From contig NZ_CP147407.1 of assembly GCF_037201815.1 (NCBI RefSeq), forward strand, positions 806,001 through 870,000: 64,000 nt of DNA. The letters run 5' to 3'. The stretch comes from Metabacillus sp. FJAT-52054. GTDB lineage: Bacteria; Bacillota; Bacilli; Bacillales; Bacillaceae. The position numbers and the translations under genes are program-made. Position 1 is the first letter of the stretch. Each line of letters opens with the position of its first letter. This document shows, one piece after another, positions 35,764-48,716 of the stretch. The notes below the pieces were generated by a model. That model saw only the letters and a program-made list of their open reading frames with translations, searched no databases and had not been told where the DNA came from.

Positions 35764-36234
35764 ATGAGTATTGAAGTTGGAGTGCAGGCTCCTGAATTTG
35801 AATTGAATGCAGCCGGCAGCGAAAAGGTTAAGCTGTCTGATTATAAAGGGAAATATGTTGTTCTTTATTTCTATCCAAAGGACATGACCCCGGGATGCAC
35901 GACGCAGGCTTGTGATTTTCGCGACCGCCACAGTGAATTTTCTGATGTTAATGCAGTGATTCTTGGTGTGAGTCCGGACCCTGTAGACAAGCATGATAAA
36001 TTCAGAGACAAATATGATCTTCCTTTTCATCTCCTTGCCGATGAGGATCATAAGGTATCCGAAGCATATGGTGTCTGGAAGCTGAAGAAGAACTTCGGGA
36101 AAGAATACATGGGCATTGAACGCTCTACTTTTATTATCGATCCTGAAGGCAAGATTATTAAAGAATGGAAAAAAGTCAAAGTGAAGGACCATGTGGAAGA
36201 AGCACTGACTTATATAAAAAATGAGTCCAACTAA
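35764..36234 (+). CDS. bcp: thioredoxin-dependent thiol peroxidase (Bcp)
   Basis: 156-residue peroxiredoxin. Peroxidatic C45 and resolving C50 are in MTPGCTTQACDFRD, the C-x4-C arrangement of BCP/PrxQ. It reduces hydroperoxides using thioredoxin. It corresponds to B. subtilis ygaF, which likewise lies between gsaB and perR. GGAGGGG lies 5 bases before ATG 35764. Its closeness to perR fits a peroxide-defence neighbourhood, but no PerR box was seen upstream. Confidence 0.93.
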   Translation: MSIEVGVQAPEFELNAAGSEKVKLSDYKGKYVVLYFYPKDMTPGCTTQACDFRDRHSEFSDVNAVILGVSPDPVDKHDKFRDKYDLPFHLLADEDHKVSEAYGVWKLKKNFGKEYMGIERSTFIIDPEGKIIKEWKKVKVKDHVEEALTYIKNESN

Positions 36235-36240
36235 ACCATG

Positions 36241-36273
36241 AAAGCCTGGGAGATTGTTCCCCGGGCTTTTTTT
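36241..36273 (+). terminator. intrinsic terminator after bcp
   Basis: AAAGCCTGGGA...TCCCCGGGCTTT stem-loop followed by a T-run. Confidence 0.75.
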
Positions 36274-36354
36274 GCAGTTTGAATTCAAAATCAGGAGGAA
36301 TATTAGTCTTCTTACACGAATTGGAAGAAGGAAGTTATATAGGAGGCGATCATA

Positions 36355-36876
36355 ATGGAGAACCATCCGAACAAGCTCTATGAGTACAATGTTTGGGCAC
36401 ATCAGCGGATTTTTGACCATTTAAAGACGCTGCCTCAGGAGATCTTTCATAAGGAAACAAAAAGCACCTTTCCCTCTGTTTCTGCAACGATGACTCATAT
36501 CTATGTAACAGAATATTTGTGGCTTCACGCGCTGGAAGGGAAGGAAATGGCGACTGCTATGGAAGCGGCAGCTAAACTGCGCGAAAAACTGGGAGAGCTA
36601 TCCGTGGATGAGATTGAACAAGAGTTCCATGCGTTGAATGCTCAATTTCAAACCTTCTTTGAAAGCACCCCCGACCTGGAAAAGAAAATCATACTCAACA
36701 ATCCATATGCCGGAGTAAGAGAAACCAGTCTGGCAGAAATCGTTTTTCATATTGTAAATCACAGCACGTATCACAGAGGCAATATTTCAGCGATGCTGCA
36801 TCAAATGGATGAATCCTCCTTGATGACCGATTACGTATATTTTTGGTACAGGGATCAGCTTACTCCACAAAAATGA
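36355..36876 (+). CDS. DinB family metal-binding four-helix protein
   Basis: 173 residues. The DinB metal ligands are placed as expected: H48 (TMTHIY), H136 and H140 (VNHSTYHRG). Family members include bacillithiol- or mycothiol-dependent S-transferases; the specific reaction is not readable. AGGAGGCGA precedes ATG 36355. The gene ends at a strong stem-loop convergent with the RHH gene. Confidence 0.87.
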   Translation: MENHPNKLYEYNVWAHQRIFDHLKTLPQEIFHKETKSTFPSVSATMTHIYVTEYLWLHALEGKEMATAMEAAAKLREKLGELSVDEIEQEFHALNAQFQTFFESTPDLEKKIILNNPYAGVRETSLAEIVFHIVNHSTYHRGNISAMLHQMDESSLMTDYVYFWYRDQLTPQK

Positions 36877-36878
36877 AA

Positions 36879-36913
36879 AGAACCGGATGCAATGGCGTCC
36901 GGTTCTTCCTTTT
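36879..36913. terminator. terminator between dinB-like and RHH genes
   Basis: GAACCGGATG...CGTCCGGTTC forms a stem of about 10 bp followed by TTCCTTTT. Confidence 0.75.
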
Positions 36914-37067
36914 ATTCTTCCTTCTTGCTGCGTCCAGCGCGTTTTACTGCTTCCTTCAAAATAATCTCGATTTGAGCATTTACACTCCGGATTTCATCGT
37001 CTGCCCATTTTTCAAGAGCTTTGTAGAGCTCGGGATCAATTCTGAGAGGGAAGTTTTTTCGTTTCAT
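36912..37067 (-). CDS. small ribbon-helix-helix (Arc-like) protein
   Basis: 51 residues: [20 protein letters not shown] then [20 protein letters not shown] and a basic tail. This is a ribbon-helix-helix DNA-binding fold (strand FPLRI, helix [15 protein letters not shown], helix [14 protein letters not shown]). It starts 11 bp after the SPFH gene on the same strand, with AGGTTGTGATG as a modest ribosome binding site. It may regulate the SPFH gene or act elsewhere; no toxin partner is visible. Confidence 0.78.
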   Translation of the reverse strand: MKRKNFPLRIDPELYKALEKWADDEIRSVNAQIEIILKEAVKRAGRSKKEE

Positions 37068-37078
37068 TTCATCACAAC

Positions 37079-37945
37079 CTAGTAGATGCTTCCTGAATTG
37101 ATAATCGGCTGCATGCCCTTTTCAGACACGAGGGAGACCATCAAATTATTCACCATCTGTGCTTTTTTCTCTTCATCCAATTCCACGACGCCTTCTTCAG
37201 CAAGCTGATCAATCGCGGACTTCACAAGACCTACGGCCCCATCAACAATTACTTTTCTTGCAGCAAGTACCGCAGTTGCCTGCTGTCTCTGCAGCATCGC
37301 CGACGCGATCTCGGATGAATAAGCAAGATGCATAATCCTCGCCTCAATCACTTCAACCCCAGCGACTTGAAGTCTTCTTTGAAGATCGCCAGCCAGCATG
37401 TCGGCAATTTCATCACTATTCTTCCTTAAAGAGATACCCTCGTCTCCATAAAAATTATCATAAGGATATTGGGTGGCGATATGACGAATACCGGTTTCGC
37501 TTTGAATGCGGACAAATTCTACATAATCATTTACATCATACATGGCTTTCGCTGAATCCAAAACCCTGTAAACAATCACAGCTGCAATCTCAATTGGATT
37601 TCCTTCAAAATCATTTACTTTGAGCTTGTCGCTGTTAAAGTTCACCGCTCGAAGTGAAATAGTGCTGCGGATTGTGAGCGGAATAGTCATCCAAAATCCT
37701 TGATCACGGATGACTCCCCGGTATGTTCCGAAGAACGTACAAACATTTGCTTTGTTAGGCTGGACAATCGTCAGCCCGCTGAGCACAAGCATACTTAGAA
37801 GAAGGGAGGCAATCGCTAAAACAATCCCCGCGACATCTCCAAACTGCTGCTGTGCGTTGAAGAAGAAGAGGGCTCCTCCGCAAAAGATGAGAAACAATAG
37901 GATACCCATGAATCCATTAACCTTCCAGATCATTTTCTCTGTCAT
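37079..37945 (-). CDS. SPFH domain (stomatin/prohibitin-like) membrane protein
   Basis: 288 residues. Two hydrophobic helices occupy about residues 9-60, then the SPFH core ([33 protein letters not shown]...[10 protein letters not shown]) and a long helical tail ([39 protein letters not shown]). Such proteins form membrane-associated oligomeric scaffolds. It is probably co-transcribed with the RHH gene. Confidence 0.87.
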   Translation of the reverse strand: MTEKMIWKVNGFMGILLFLIFCGGALFFFNAQQQFGDVAGIVLAIASLLLSMLVLSGLTIVQPNKANVCTFFGTYRGVIRDQGFWMTIPLTIRSTISLRAVNFNSDKLKVNDFEGNPIEIAAVIVYRVLDSAKAMYDVNDYVEFVRIQSETGIRHIATQYPYDNFYGDEGISLRKNSDEIADMLAGDLQRRLQVAGVEVIEARIMHLAYSSEIASAMLQRQQATAVLAARKVIVDGAVGLVKSAIDQLAEEGVVELDEEKKAQMVNNLMVSLVSEKGMQPIINSGSIY

Positions 37946-38197
37946 TCATCTGACCCCCAAAATATTTATATCATTATGATATCACTTTAATATCAGAATC
38001 ACACTATAATTTTACATTTAAGGAAAAAAGTTTGAAAAGGGGGCGTTCGTCCATCCCGAAATTGGCACTGCGGTATATAGTAAGAGGGAAGGCATAACCT
38101 CCTCAAAAGTTAGTGCGACATTGGTGCAGAATTAATTTTCTGCACATTTTTTTTGAAAAAGTTTTCGCTGAAATATGTAATCAAACAGGGCGGAGCA

Positions 38198-38244
38198 TTG
38201 ACAAAACTCAATTCCTCAGAGTACACTATTTATAAATATTACAA
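38198..38244 (+). promoter_or_regulatory. perR promoter with overlapping PerR box
   Basis: TTGACA (38198-38203), 18-bp spacer, TACACT (38222-38227). TTATAAATATTACAA at 38230-38244 matches the PerR box TTATAATNATTATAA at all but two positions and covers the expected start of transcription, implying autorepression as known for B. subtilis perR. The leader is about 45 nt. Confidence 0.75.
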
Positions 38245-38280
38245 TGTGAGAATGTTTTTCGGAAGAGAGGTGCATGGCGG

Positions 38281-38718
38281 ATGTCTGAACATCAGCTCAA
38301 GGAAGCGATTGATACATTAAAGCAAACCGGAGTCCGGATTACCCCGCAGCGTCATGCGATTTTGGAATACCTTATTCACTCCATGAACCATCCTACAGCG
38401 GACGATATCTATAAATCCTTGGAAGGTAAGTTTCCAAATATGAGTGTGGCTACGGTCTATAATAATCTTCGGGTTTTCAAGGAAGTCGGACTTGTGAAAG
38501 AGTTAACCTATGGGGATTCCTCCAGCAGGTTTGATTTTGTAACAACAGAGCATTATCACGTCATTTGTGAGACGTGCGGCAAAATTGTCGATTTTCATTA
38601 TCCAGGACTGGATGAAGTTGAGCATCTCGCAGCTCATGTTACTGGATTCAAAGTGAGCCATCACCGTATGGAGATCTATGGTGAATGCAGCAGCTGTGCT
38701 CAAAAAAACATCCATTAA
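38281..38718 (+). CDS. perR: peroxide-responsive repressor PerR
   Basis: 145-residue Fur family protein. The structural zinc ligands are C96, C99, C136 and C139. All five regulatory-metal ligands of B. subtilis PerR are present at the same numbers: H37, D85, H91, H93 and D104; H37 and H91 are the residues oxidised by peroxide. The winged helix is residues 1-80 ([23 protein letters not shown]). GAGAGGTG lies about 9 bases before ATG 38281. Confidence 0.97.
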   Translation: MSEHQLKEAIDTLKQTGVRITPQRHAILEYLIHSMNHPTADDIYKSLEGKFPNMSVATVYNNLRVFKEVGLVKELTYGDSSSRFDFVTTEHYHVICETCGKIVDFHYPGLDEVEHLAAHVTGFKVSHHRMEIYGECSSCAQKNIH

Positions 38719-38753
38719 AAAAGCTGATAGGAAGCGCCTATCAGCTTTTTTTT
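38717..38753. terminator. bidirectional terminator between perR and ygzB
   Basis: AAAAAAGCTGATAGG and CCTATCAGCTTTTTTT form a long perfect stem usable on both strands. Confidence 0.88.
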
Positions 38754-39100
38754 GCCGTTTTTCGGTTGTAGTCTTCATTAAACTCCTTGCCTTCCAGCTG
38801 CTTGTCCAGTGTAAGAGGTTCTCTGCAGTGCATACACATATCCACTCTCCCGAGAATTTTCGTAGGCTTTTGACATGCAGGACAGATAACCTGTACAGCT
38901 CGTGTGGAAAGCATGCCGATCCAAAAGTAAACGGCTGTACTGGCTAAAACTGAAAGCAAGCCGAGAAGCATGAAAATAGTCATTGCGATAATTGATTGTC
39001 TAAAAAAGATCCCTAAGTACATAATGAAAAACCCAACGAAGACTAAGCTAAGCGCGAAAGTTCTTATTTTATTAATCTTGTTTGAATAAGCGCGAGCCAT
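38741..39100 (-). CDS. ygzB: YgzB, UPF0295 membrane protein
   Basis: 119 residues: two membrane helices (about 14-34 and 40-65) followed by a CPACQKPTK...MCMHC zinc-ribbon-like pair and a charged tail. Length and position between perR and ygxA match B. subtilis. Function is unknown. Confidence 0.9.
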   Translation of the reverse strand: MARAYSNKINKIRTFALSLVFVGFFIMYLGIFFRQSIIAMTIFMLLGLLSVLASTAVYFWIGMLSTRAVQVICPACQKPTKILGRVDMCMHCREPLTLDKQLEGKEFNEDYNRKTAKKS

Positions 39101-39299
39101 CCCATCAACCCCTTATACTAAATATAGCACAGGAAGCGCAAAGGAATTAGAAAAAAACACCATTAATATCCGAAAAATATCCCTGCCTGAAAAATATGTT
39201 TTAATCCTTTAGTGGGATAAATGTTTGTCGAAAAAGGGTATTAGAAAAAAATGTAGAAGTAAGAAACGAATCAATATTGTACTTGGAGGAATTATTGAA

Positions 39300-40172
39300 A
39301 TGGAAAACATTCTCCGCCCTATCTATCAGGAACGGGCAAGTCACCCGGACACGCTTGCTGTCATCATGGTTGAAAAAAAGGACCAAACCTCTCCGGGAAC
39401 GGATATGTTTGATGCAGCTTTGCTTATTATTGTCCGCACAGCGGAAATCCCTGTACATATAAAACATTATGAATTTAACGATCAAAAGGCATCCATGCAT
39501 ATCGTGACAGAGAAACAAATCGGTGAATGGCTGGTGCTTGGAACAAACAGACGAATCATTGATTGGATTTTAAATGGCAAGGTATTATTTGATCGGAATG
39601 AATATTTATCTCAAATGGTAGAAAAACTTAGTACATTCCCATTCTCTGAAAGAAAGCTGAAAATTGGAATGGAATACGGGAAGCTGATTAGACGCTATTT
39701 TGAGGGGAAATCTTTTTTTGAAGAAAAGCAGTATTTGGACGCATATAATCATATCGTTCATGCCCTTCATCATCTTGCAAGATTAGAAGTTATTGATCAG
39801 GGGTTTTATCCGGAGATTACTGTCTGGAATCAAGTTCGGCAGATTGAGCCTCAGGTTCATAAACTTTATCAGGAGCTAATTGATAGCGGAGAGCCTCTTA
39901 ATAAGAGACTGGAACTTCTTTTTCTTGCGAGTGATTTTTTAATTCATTCCAAAGCAGATGTGGGAGCCGCACATTTACTTTCTATATTAGAAGAAAAGGA
40001 ATTCTGGCATTTTTCAGAGCTGCTTGCTCATCCGGAGGTTGCCTATTATGCGGTGGATCTCAGTATTTTGCTGGAGTTTTTAGTGGAAAGACAATTCGTG
40101 GGCATTCATCTAATTGAAACGAAGGGCAAAGGAATTTATCACCGGGCTTATTCTTTTAAAAAAAGTTATTGA
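39300..40172 (+). CDS. ygxA: YgxA, nucleotidyltransferase-like protein
   Basis: 290 residues. The N-terminal part (AVIMVEKKD...TDMFDAALLIIV) resembles a nucleotidyltransferase palm without a clear GS motif; the C-terminal part is helical with a winged-helix-like end (LLEFLVERQFVGIHLIETKGKGIYHRAYSF). It always precedes the rRNA operon in this synteny block. ATG 39300 has TTGGAGGA 9 bases upstream. Its stop codon overlaps the -35 box of rRNA promoter P1. Confidence 0.87.
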   Translation: MENILRPIYQERASHPDTLAVIMVEKKDQTSPGTDMFDAALLIIVRTAEIPVHIKHYEFNDQKASMHIVTEKQIGEWLVLGTNRRIIDWILNGKVLFDRNEYLSQMVEKLSTFPFSERKLKIGMEYGKLIRRYFEGKSFFEEKQYLDAYNHIVHALHHLARLEVIDQGFYPEITVWNQVRQIEPQVHKLYQELIDSGEPLNKRLELLFLASDFLIHSKADVGAAHLLSILEEKEFWHFSELLAHPEVAYYAVDLSILLEFLVERQFVGIHLIETKGKGIYHRAYSFKKSY

Positions 40173-40197
40173 CCACGGTTGCTGCAGGTGGTATATT
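40169..40197 (+). promoter_or_regulatory. rRNA operon promoter P1
   Basis: TTGACC (40169-40174), 17-bp spacer, TATATT (40192-40197). The -35 box overlaps the last codons of ygxA. Confidence 0.8.
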
Positions 40198-40265
40198 AAT
40201 AAGCGTCGCTGCTGAACGAAGCCGATAACGCCGAAATCGGCAGCGATAAAAAATTAAAAAAGTTG

Positions 40266-40294
40266 TTGACTCAGGCTTTTGAAAATGGTATATT
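40266..40294 (+). promoter_or_regulatory. rRNA operon promoter P2
   Basis: TTGACT (40266-40271), 17-bp spacer, TATATT (40289-40294), exactly 97 bp downstream of P1. A boxA-like antitermination sequence (ATCTTTGAAAACTAAAC) follows at 40332. Confidence 0.85.
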
Positions 40295-40404
40295 GATAAA
40301 GTCGCTTCTGAGGAAACGAACGAAACAAAATGATCTTTGAAAACTAAACAAATCGAAGTGCCAACGTTAATTCTAGAGCAACAAACAAGAGCTAGTCAAA
40401 CTAC

Positions 40405-45115
<4,711 letters not shown>

Positions 45116-45241
45116 TATTCAAGTAAGGCTGCTTCACTCGTGCAGCAATCGTTATCTAGTTTTGAGTGAACAAAAAAGATTAAAAAAAGTCTTGATTTTT
45201 TCTGGTCAAACTATATAATTAATCTTGTCACTTTTAATATG

Positions 45242-45357
<116 letters not shown>

Positions 45358-45363
45358 AGGTAT

Positions 45364-45438
45364 TCCGCAGTAGCTCAGTGGTAGAGCTATCGGCTGTTAA
45401 CCGATCGGTCGCAGGTTCGAGTCCTGCCTGCGGAGCCA
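45364..45438 (+). tRNA. tRNA-Asn (GTT)
   Basis: Cloverleaf with anticodon GTT, T-loop GGTTCGAGTCC and encoded CCA. First tRNA of the cluster after 5S. Confidence 0.96.
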
Positions 45439-45444
45439 TATTAT

Positions 45445-45535
45445 GGAGAGCTGTCCGAGTGGCCGAAGGAGCACGATTGGAAATCGTGTATACGTCATAA
45501 GCGTATCGGGGGTTCGAATCCCCCGCTCTCCGCCA
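45445..45535 (+). tRNA. tRNA-Ser (GGA)
   Basis: 91 nt with the long variable arm of tRNA-Ser; anticodon GGA; encoded CCA. Confidence 0.95.
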
Positions 45536-45543
45536 TAATATCT

Positions 45544-45618
45544 GGCCCGTTGGTCAAGCGGTTAAGACACCGCCCTTTCACGGCGGTAACACGGGTTCGA
45601 ATCCCGTACGGGTCACCA
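45544..45618 (+). tRNA. tRNA-Glu (TTC)
   Basis: Acceptor stem GGCCCGT/ACGGGTC, anticodon TTC, encoded CCA. Confidence 0.95.
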
Positions 45619-45805
45619 ACAATTTTTAATCAGCAGCAAGTTAAAGGTGTTACGATCACCCAACAAAATGAATGTAAGAGGGTTGGGAGGAGCAAGCAAT
45701 TCTAGGAGTCGAGAGAGCGAACACCGGAGTGCACTTCAGTGCATGAGGATGTGAGCGAACGAAGACGACAACGAAGTGCGCCGCTCATCACAAGCCGAAA
45801 CTATT
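45619..45805 (+). other. long spacer inside the tRNA cluster
   Basis: 187 bp between tRNA-Glu and tRNA-Val, much longer than other gaps of the cluster. It contains GAGTGCACTTCAGTGCA-type hairpin sequence and purine-rich GAGCGAACGAAGACGACAAC. No tRNA or protein gene was recognised. Confidence 0.5.
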
Positions 45806-45881
45806 GGAGGATTAGCTCAGCTGGGAGAGCATCTGCCTTACAAGCAGAGGGTCGGCGGTTCGATCCCGTCATCCTCCACCA
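45806..45881 (+). tRNA. tRNA-Val (TAC)
   Basis: Acceptor stem GGAGGAT/ATCCTCC, anticodon TAC, encoded CCA. Confidence 0.95.
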
Positions 45882-45905
45882 TTATAACTTAATTACTTTT
45901 ATTAT

Positions 45906-45982
<77 letters not shown>

Positions 45983-45985
45983 AAT

Positions 45986-46062
45986 GGTCCGGTAGTTCAG
46001 TTGGTTAGAATGCCTGCCTGTCACGCAGGAGGTCGCGGGTTCGAGTCCCGTCCGGACCGCCA
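45986..46062 (+). tRNA. tRNA-Asp (GTC)
   Basis: Acceptor stem GGTCCGG/CCGGACC, anticodon GTC, encoded CCA. Confidence 0.95.
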
Positions 46063-46118
46063 TTTGATTTTTTAATCAATTATAAGTAAAATGTAAGAGG
46101 GTTTCAATAAAACTTAAT

Positions 46119-46194
46119 GGCTTGGTAGCTCAGTCGGTAGAGCAATGGACTGAAAATCCATGTGTCGGCGGTTCGATTCCGTCCCAAGCCACCA
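46119..46194 (+). tRNA. tRNA-Phe (GAA)
   Basis: Acceptor stem GGCTTGG/CCAAGCC, anticodon GAA, encoded CCA. Confidence 0.95.
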
Positions 46195-46212
46195 TTTTCT
46201 TCAAAGCAATAT

Positions 46213-46238
46213 GCCGGTGTAGCTCAATTGGTAGAGCA
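46213..46238 (+). pseudogene. 5' fragment of tRNA-Thr
   Basis: Identical to the first 26 nt (acceptor strand and D-arm) of the intact tRNA-Thr that starts 146 bp downstream, then diverges completely. There is no anticodon arm or T-arm. The identity also covers ATAT just upstream of both copies. Confidence 0.85.
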
Positions 46239-46358
46239 CGATCGAATAAGCTCCCTGAAATTACTTCAGCGCACAGATCGAGCAGCTTCTTGACTAAACA
46301 TCCTGAGATCTGGGCGACCTTATCAAGCAGGAACGGTTTTATTTCACAAATATTATAT

Positions 46359-46431
<73 letters not shown>

Positions 46432-46447
46432 CTGTCTTCACTGATGT

Positions 46448-46531
46448 GGAGGGGTAGCGAAGTGGCTAAACGCGGCGGACTGTAAATCCGCTCCTTAGGG
46501 TTCGGCAGTTCGAATCTGCCCCCCTCCACCA
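46448..46531 (+). tRNA. tRNA-Tyr (GTA)
   Basis: 84 nt with a long variable arm, anticodon GTA, encoded CCA. Confidence 0.95.
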
Positions 46532-46536
46532 TTTAT

Positions 46537-46610
46537 AGGGGCATAGTTTAACGGTAGAACAGAGGTCTCCAAAACCTCCGGTGTGGGTTCGATTCCTACT
46601 GCCCCTGCCA
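46537..46610 (+). tRNA. tRNA-Trp (CCA)
   Basis: Acceptor stem AGGGGCA/TGCCCCT, anticodon CCA, encoded 3' CCA. Confidence 0.95.
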
Positions 46611-46627
46611 ATATAATTCAATAATGT

Positions 46628-46704
46628 GGCGGTTGTGGCGAAGTGGTTAACGCATCGGATTGTGGTTCCGACATTCGTGGGTTCGATTCCCATCAGTCGC
46701 CCCA
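46628..46704 (+). tRNA. tRNA-His (GTG)
   Basis: Anticodon GTG, extra 5' G opposite C73 as required for histidyl-tRNA, encoded CCA. Confidence 0.93.
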
Positions 46705-46766
46705 TATTTTTGTCTTTACATATTGGCTGCTGTATAATGAATATACATAATGAGTACATACATAGA

Positions 46767-46841
46767 TGGGCTATAGCCAAGCGGTAAGGCAACGGACTTT
46801 GACTCCGTCATGCGTTGGTTCGAATCCAGCTAGCCCAGCCA
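46767..46841 (+). tRNA. tRNA-Gln (TTG)
   Basis: Acceptor stem TGGGCTA/TAGCCCA, anticodon TTG, encoded CCA. Confidence 0.95.
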
Positions 46842-46903
46842 TTTTTATTTTACAGGAAATATTTGTTTCCTGCTGCATAGAATGATTTACAGAACAAAAT
46901 GAT

Positions 46904-46978
46904 GCGGAAGTAGTTCAGTGGTAGAACACCACCTTGCCAAGGTGGGGGTCGCGGGTTCGAATCCCGTCTTCCGCTCCA
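46904..46978 (+). tRNA. tRNA-Gly (GCC)
   Basis: Acceptor stem GCGGAAG/CTTCCGC, anticodon GCC, encoded CCA. Confidence 0.95.
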
Positions 46979-46984
46979 TATTCA

Positions 46985-47058
46985 GGCGGCATAGCCAAGA
47001 GGAAAGGCAGAGGACTGCAACTCCTTTACCCCCGGTTCGAATCCGGGTGCCGCCTCCA
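46985..47058 (+). tRNA. tRNA-Cys (GCA)
   Basis: Acceptor stem GGCGGCA/TGCCGCC, anticodon GCA, encoded CCA. Confidence 0.95.
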
Positions 47059-47066
47059 AATAGTAT

Positions 47067-47147
47067 GCCGGTGTGGCGGAATTGGCAGACGCGCACGACT
47101 CAAAATCGTGTTCCTCTGGAGTGCCGGTTCGACCCCGGCCACCGGTA
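47067..47147 (+). tRNA. tRNA-Leu (CAA)
   Basis: 81 nt plus 3' end, type-II variable arm, anticodon CAA. The DNA after the discriminator reads TCA, not CCA, so the end is added after transcription. Last tRNA of the cluster. Confidence 0.92.
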
Positions 47148-47151
47148 TCAC

Positions 47152-47187
47152 AAAAAGACTTCAACGATTACGTTGGAGTCTTTTTTC
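47152..47187 (+). terminator. terminator of the rRNA-tRNA operon
   Basis: AAAAAGACTTCAACG-ATTA-CGTTGGAGTCTTTTTT hairpin with T-run, 5 bp after tRNA-Leu. Confidence 0.9.
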
Positions 47188-47224
47188 CTTTTATTTGGAT
47201 AGGATAAAAGCATTTTGTTGATTT

Positions 47225-47385
47225 TTAACACCTGTTGATTGGAGCGGAAGGTGTGAGACTCCCTCGGGAGCAGCGGGACAGGTGAGACGCCGCAGGCGCA
47301 AAGCGACGAGGAGGCTCAAGCAGCCCGCCCCGCGGAAAGCGAACGCCTGAAGCGGAAATCAACAGCCAAATTTAACAGCGCTTTT
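47225..47385. repeat. full-length palindromic Bacillaceae-type intergenic repeat
   Basis: About 161 bp bounded by TTAACACCTGTTGATTGG and GAAATCAACAGCCAAATTT, with GC-rich internal stems (GACTCCCTCGGGAGC, CAGCCCGCCCCGCGG). It looks like the widely dispersed structured repeat I recall from many Bacillus genomes. It occupies the gap between the tRNA operon and the MEDS gene. A 66-bp deletion derivative is at 18047. Confidence 0.8.
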
Positions 47386-47545
47386 ATTAAGGTCAGTTTA
47401 AATATTATGAATGGACTATTATCCCTATAAATGTAGTTAATATACCCAATCTTCTCTGGGTAAGCTCTTTTATCTTCAAACATGTTAGAATTGTAGCTGA
47501 ACTAAGAAAAAATGAATATACTTTGCTTTTTAAGGAGCCCTTTGT

Positions 47546-48121
47546 TTGAATACATCCATTCAGGATATGAAAAAAAAAATAGATGAGTATAAAAGCGGGC
47601 ATATCTTGTACCTAATAGATGACCCGCAGGCGTATTTGAAGAATGCGGCTGCCTATATCCTGTCGGGAGTTGAGCAGGGAGACCATGTTTTTGTCATTGA
47701 GAATGATCGAATGTTTACTTCGCTATATGAGCTGGTTAAAGCTTCTTTAACAAGGACTCAGTTGGACCGGGTTCATTTTGTGAATAATTTTGATTTTTAC
47801 TATTCCCGAGGGGATTTTCATACGCCGACCATTGTGGCCTATTTTCTGGAGGTTGTGAAACCAATTATTGATGCAGAGCAATCATATCGGACGTGGGCTC
47901 ATATTGAGTGGGGAAAGTTACAGGATATTGAGGATGAGGTTGATGCATATGAGATCAATGCTCAAAAGACTGTGCATGAGATGGATTTGCTTTCTGTTTG
48001 TGCATACGATAAGGATCGGCTGACTGAAAATATGAAGGGTTCACTTTTGAACTCCCATGATTGTTTAATGCTTGAAGATGAAATTGTGCTTTTGAATCAG
48101 CAGGATGCTGTTGGGGATTAA
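47546..48121 (+). CDS. MEDS domain (DcmR-like sensory) protein
   Basis: 191 residues. The body (GHILYLIDDPQAYLKNAAAYILSGVEQGDHVFVIEND and ...AYEINAQKTVHEMDLLSVCAYDKDRL) fits the MEDS/DcmR sensory domain, a RecA-like fold linked to regulation of sigma or anti-sigma systems. No output domain is attached. TTG 47546 has AAGGAG 9 bases upstream; an ATG at codon 8 is the alternative. Confidence 0.75.
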   Translation: MNTSIQDMKKKIDEYKSGHILYLIDDPQAYLKNAAAYILSGVEQGDHVFVIENDRMFTSLYELVKASLTRTQLDRVHFVNNFDFYYSRGDFHTPTIVAYFLEVVKPIIDAEQSYRTWAHIEWGKLQDIEDEVDAYEINAQKTVHEMDLLSVCAYDKDRLTENMKGSLLNSHDCLMLEDEIVLLNQQDAVGD

Positions 48122-48196
48122 ATGTAAAAGAAATCTTACTTTTTGTAAGGTTTCTTTTTGCTTTTGTGAACATTCCATTAACAATCTTCGTATGTC

Positions 48197-48225
48197 TTGC
48201 CTTCTATTCAACTAAACTATACAAT
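48197..48225 (+). promoter_or_regulatory. sigma-A promoter ahead of the MerR gene
   Basis: TTGCCT (48197-48202), 17-bp spacer, TACAAT (48220-48225). Confidence 0.6.
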
Positions 48226-48293
48226 TAGTCCATAACCATCACGTTACAGTTTGGGGTGATTACGCTGGGACAGAAAAACTAAAGATTGGTGAA

Positions 48294-48665
48294 TTGGCTG
48301 AAAGATGCGATGTTACTAAGAGAACCATTGACTATTATACAAATCTTGGACTGTTAAAAGCAGAACGTTCCCCTTCTAATTATCGCTACTATAATTATTC
48401 TTCCATTGAGAGGCTGAATTATATAGAAGAGTGCAAGGCTGACGGAATGCATTTAATTGATATCAAGAAACGGCTTCTAGAAAAGGATGCAGAAGAAATA
48501 GATGTGCTTGAATTAAGACTGAAAATCAGCGGTTTGGAAAAGGATGTTTCTGAGGTGCTGGCTCATCTTGATAAAAATGATAAGACAAGCCTTGAGTCGA
48601 TTAAAAAGAATCTTTCTCATGAAAGTTTATCATTGATTCAGACACTGCTTGTGCTGCTTAATTAA
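48294..48665 (+). CDS. MerR family regulator, N-terminal start damaged
   Basis: The winged helix (KIGELAERCDVTKRTIDYYTNLGLLKAERSPSNYRYY) and a C-terminal coiled coil (EIDVLELRLKISGLEKDVSEVLAHLDK) are clear. No effector cysteines of the CueR type are present, so the signal is unknown. The first in-frame start codon is TTG 48294, which would cut off KIGE at the start of the DNA-binding domain. The frame is open from 48216 but has no ATG, GTG or TTG. One extra A in the A5 run at 48273-48277 would join it to GTG 48256 or CTG 48265 near GGGGTGAT. Coordinates are therefore a minimum. Confidence 0.7.
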   Translation: MAERCDVTKRTIDYYTNLGLLKAERSPSNYRYYNYSSIERLNYIEECKADGMHLIDIKKRLLEKDAEEIDVLELRLKISGLEKDVSEVLAHLDKNDKTSLESIKKNLSHESLSLIQTLLVLLN

Positions 48666-48679
48666 TTTGTTTACTACTC

Positions 48680-48716
48680 AAGGAGGTGTAAGATCTTACA
48701 TTTGTAAGATCATTCA
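48680..48716 (+). promoter_or_regulatory. Shine-Dalgarno site and start codon separated by a perfect hairpin
   Basis: AAGGAGGTG (48680-48688) is 28 bases from the TTG start at 48717. Between them GATCTTAC-ATTT-GTAAGATC (48692-48711) forms a perfect 8-bp hairpin; with the hairpin folded the effective spacing is 8 bases. As DNA, the same dyad could be a MerR-type operator. Confidence 0.65.

Noticed and set aside
47396..47420. Sigma-B-like promoter before the MEDS gene
   Set aside because: GTTTAA is present but the -10 box (GACTAT) matches too poorly.
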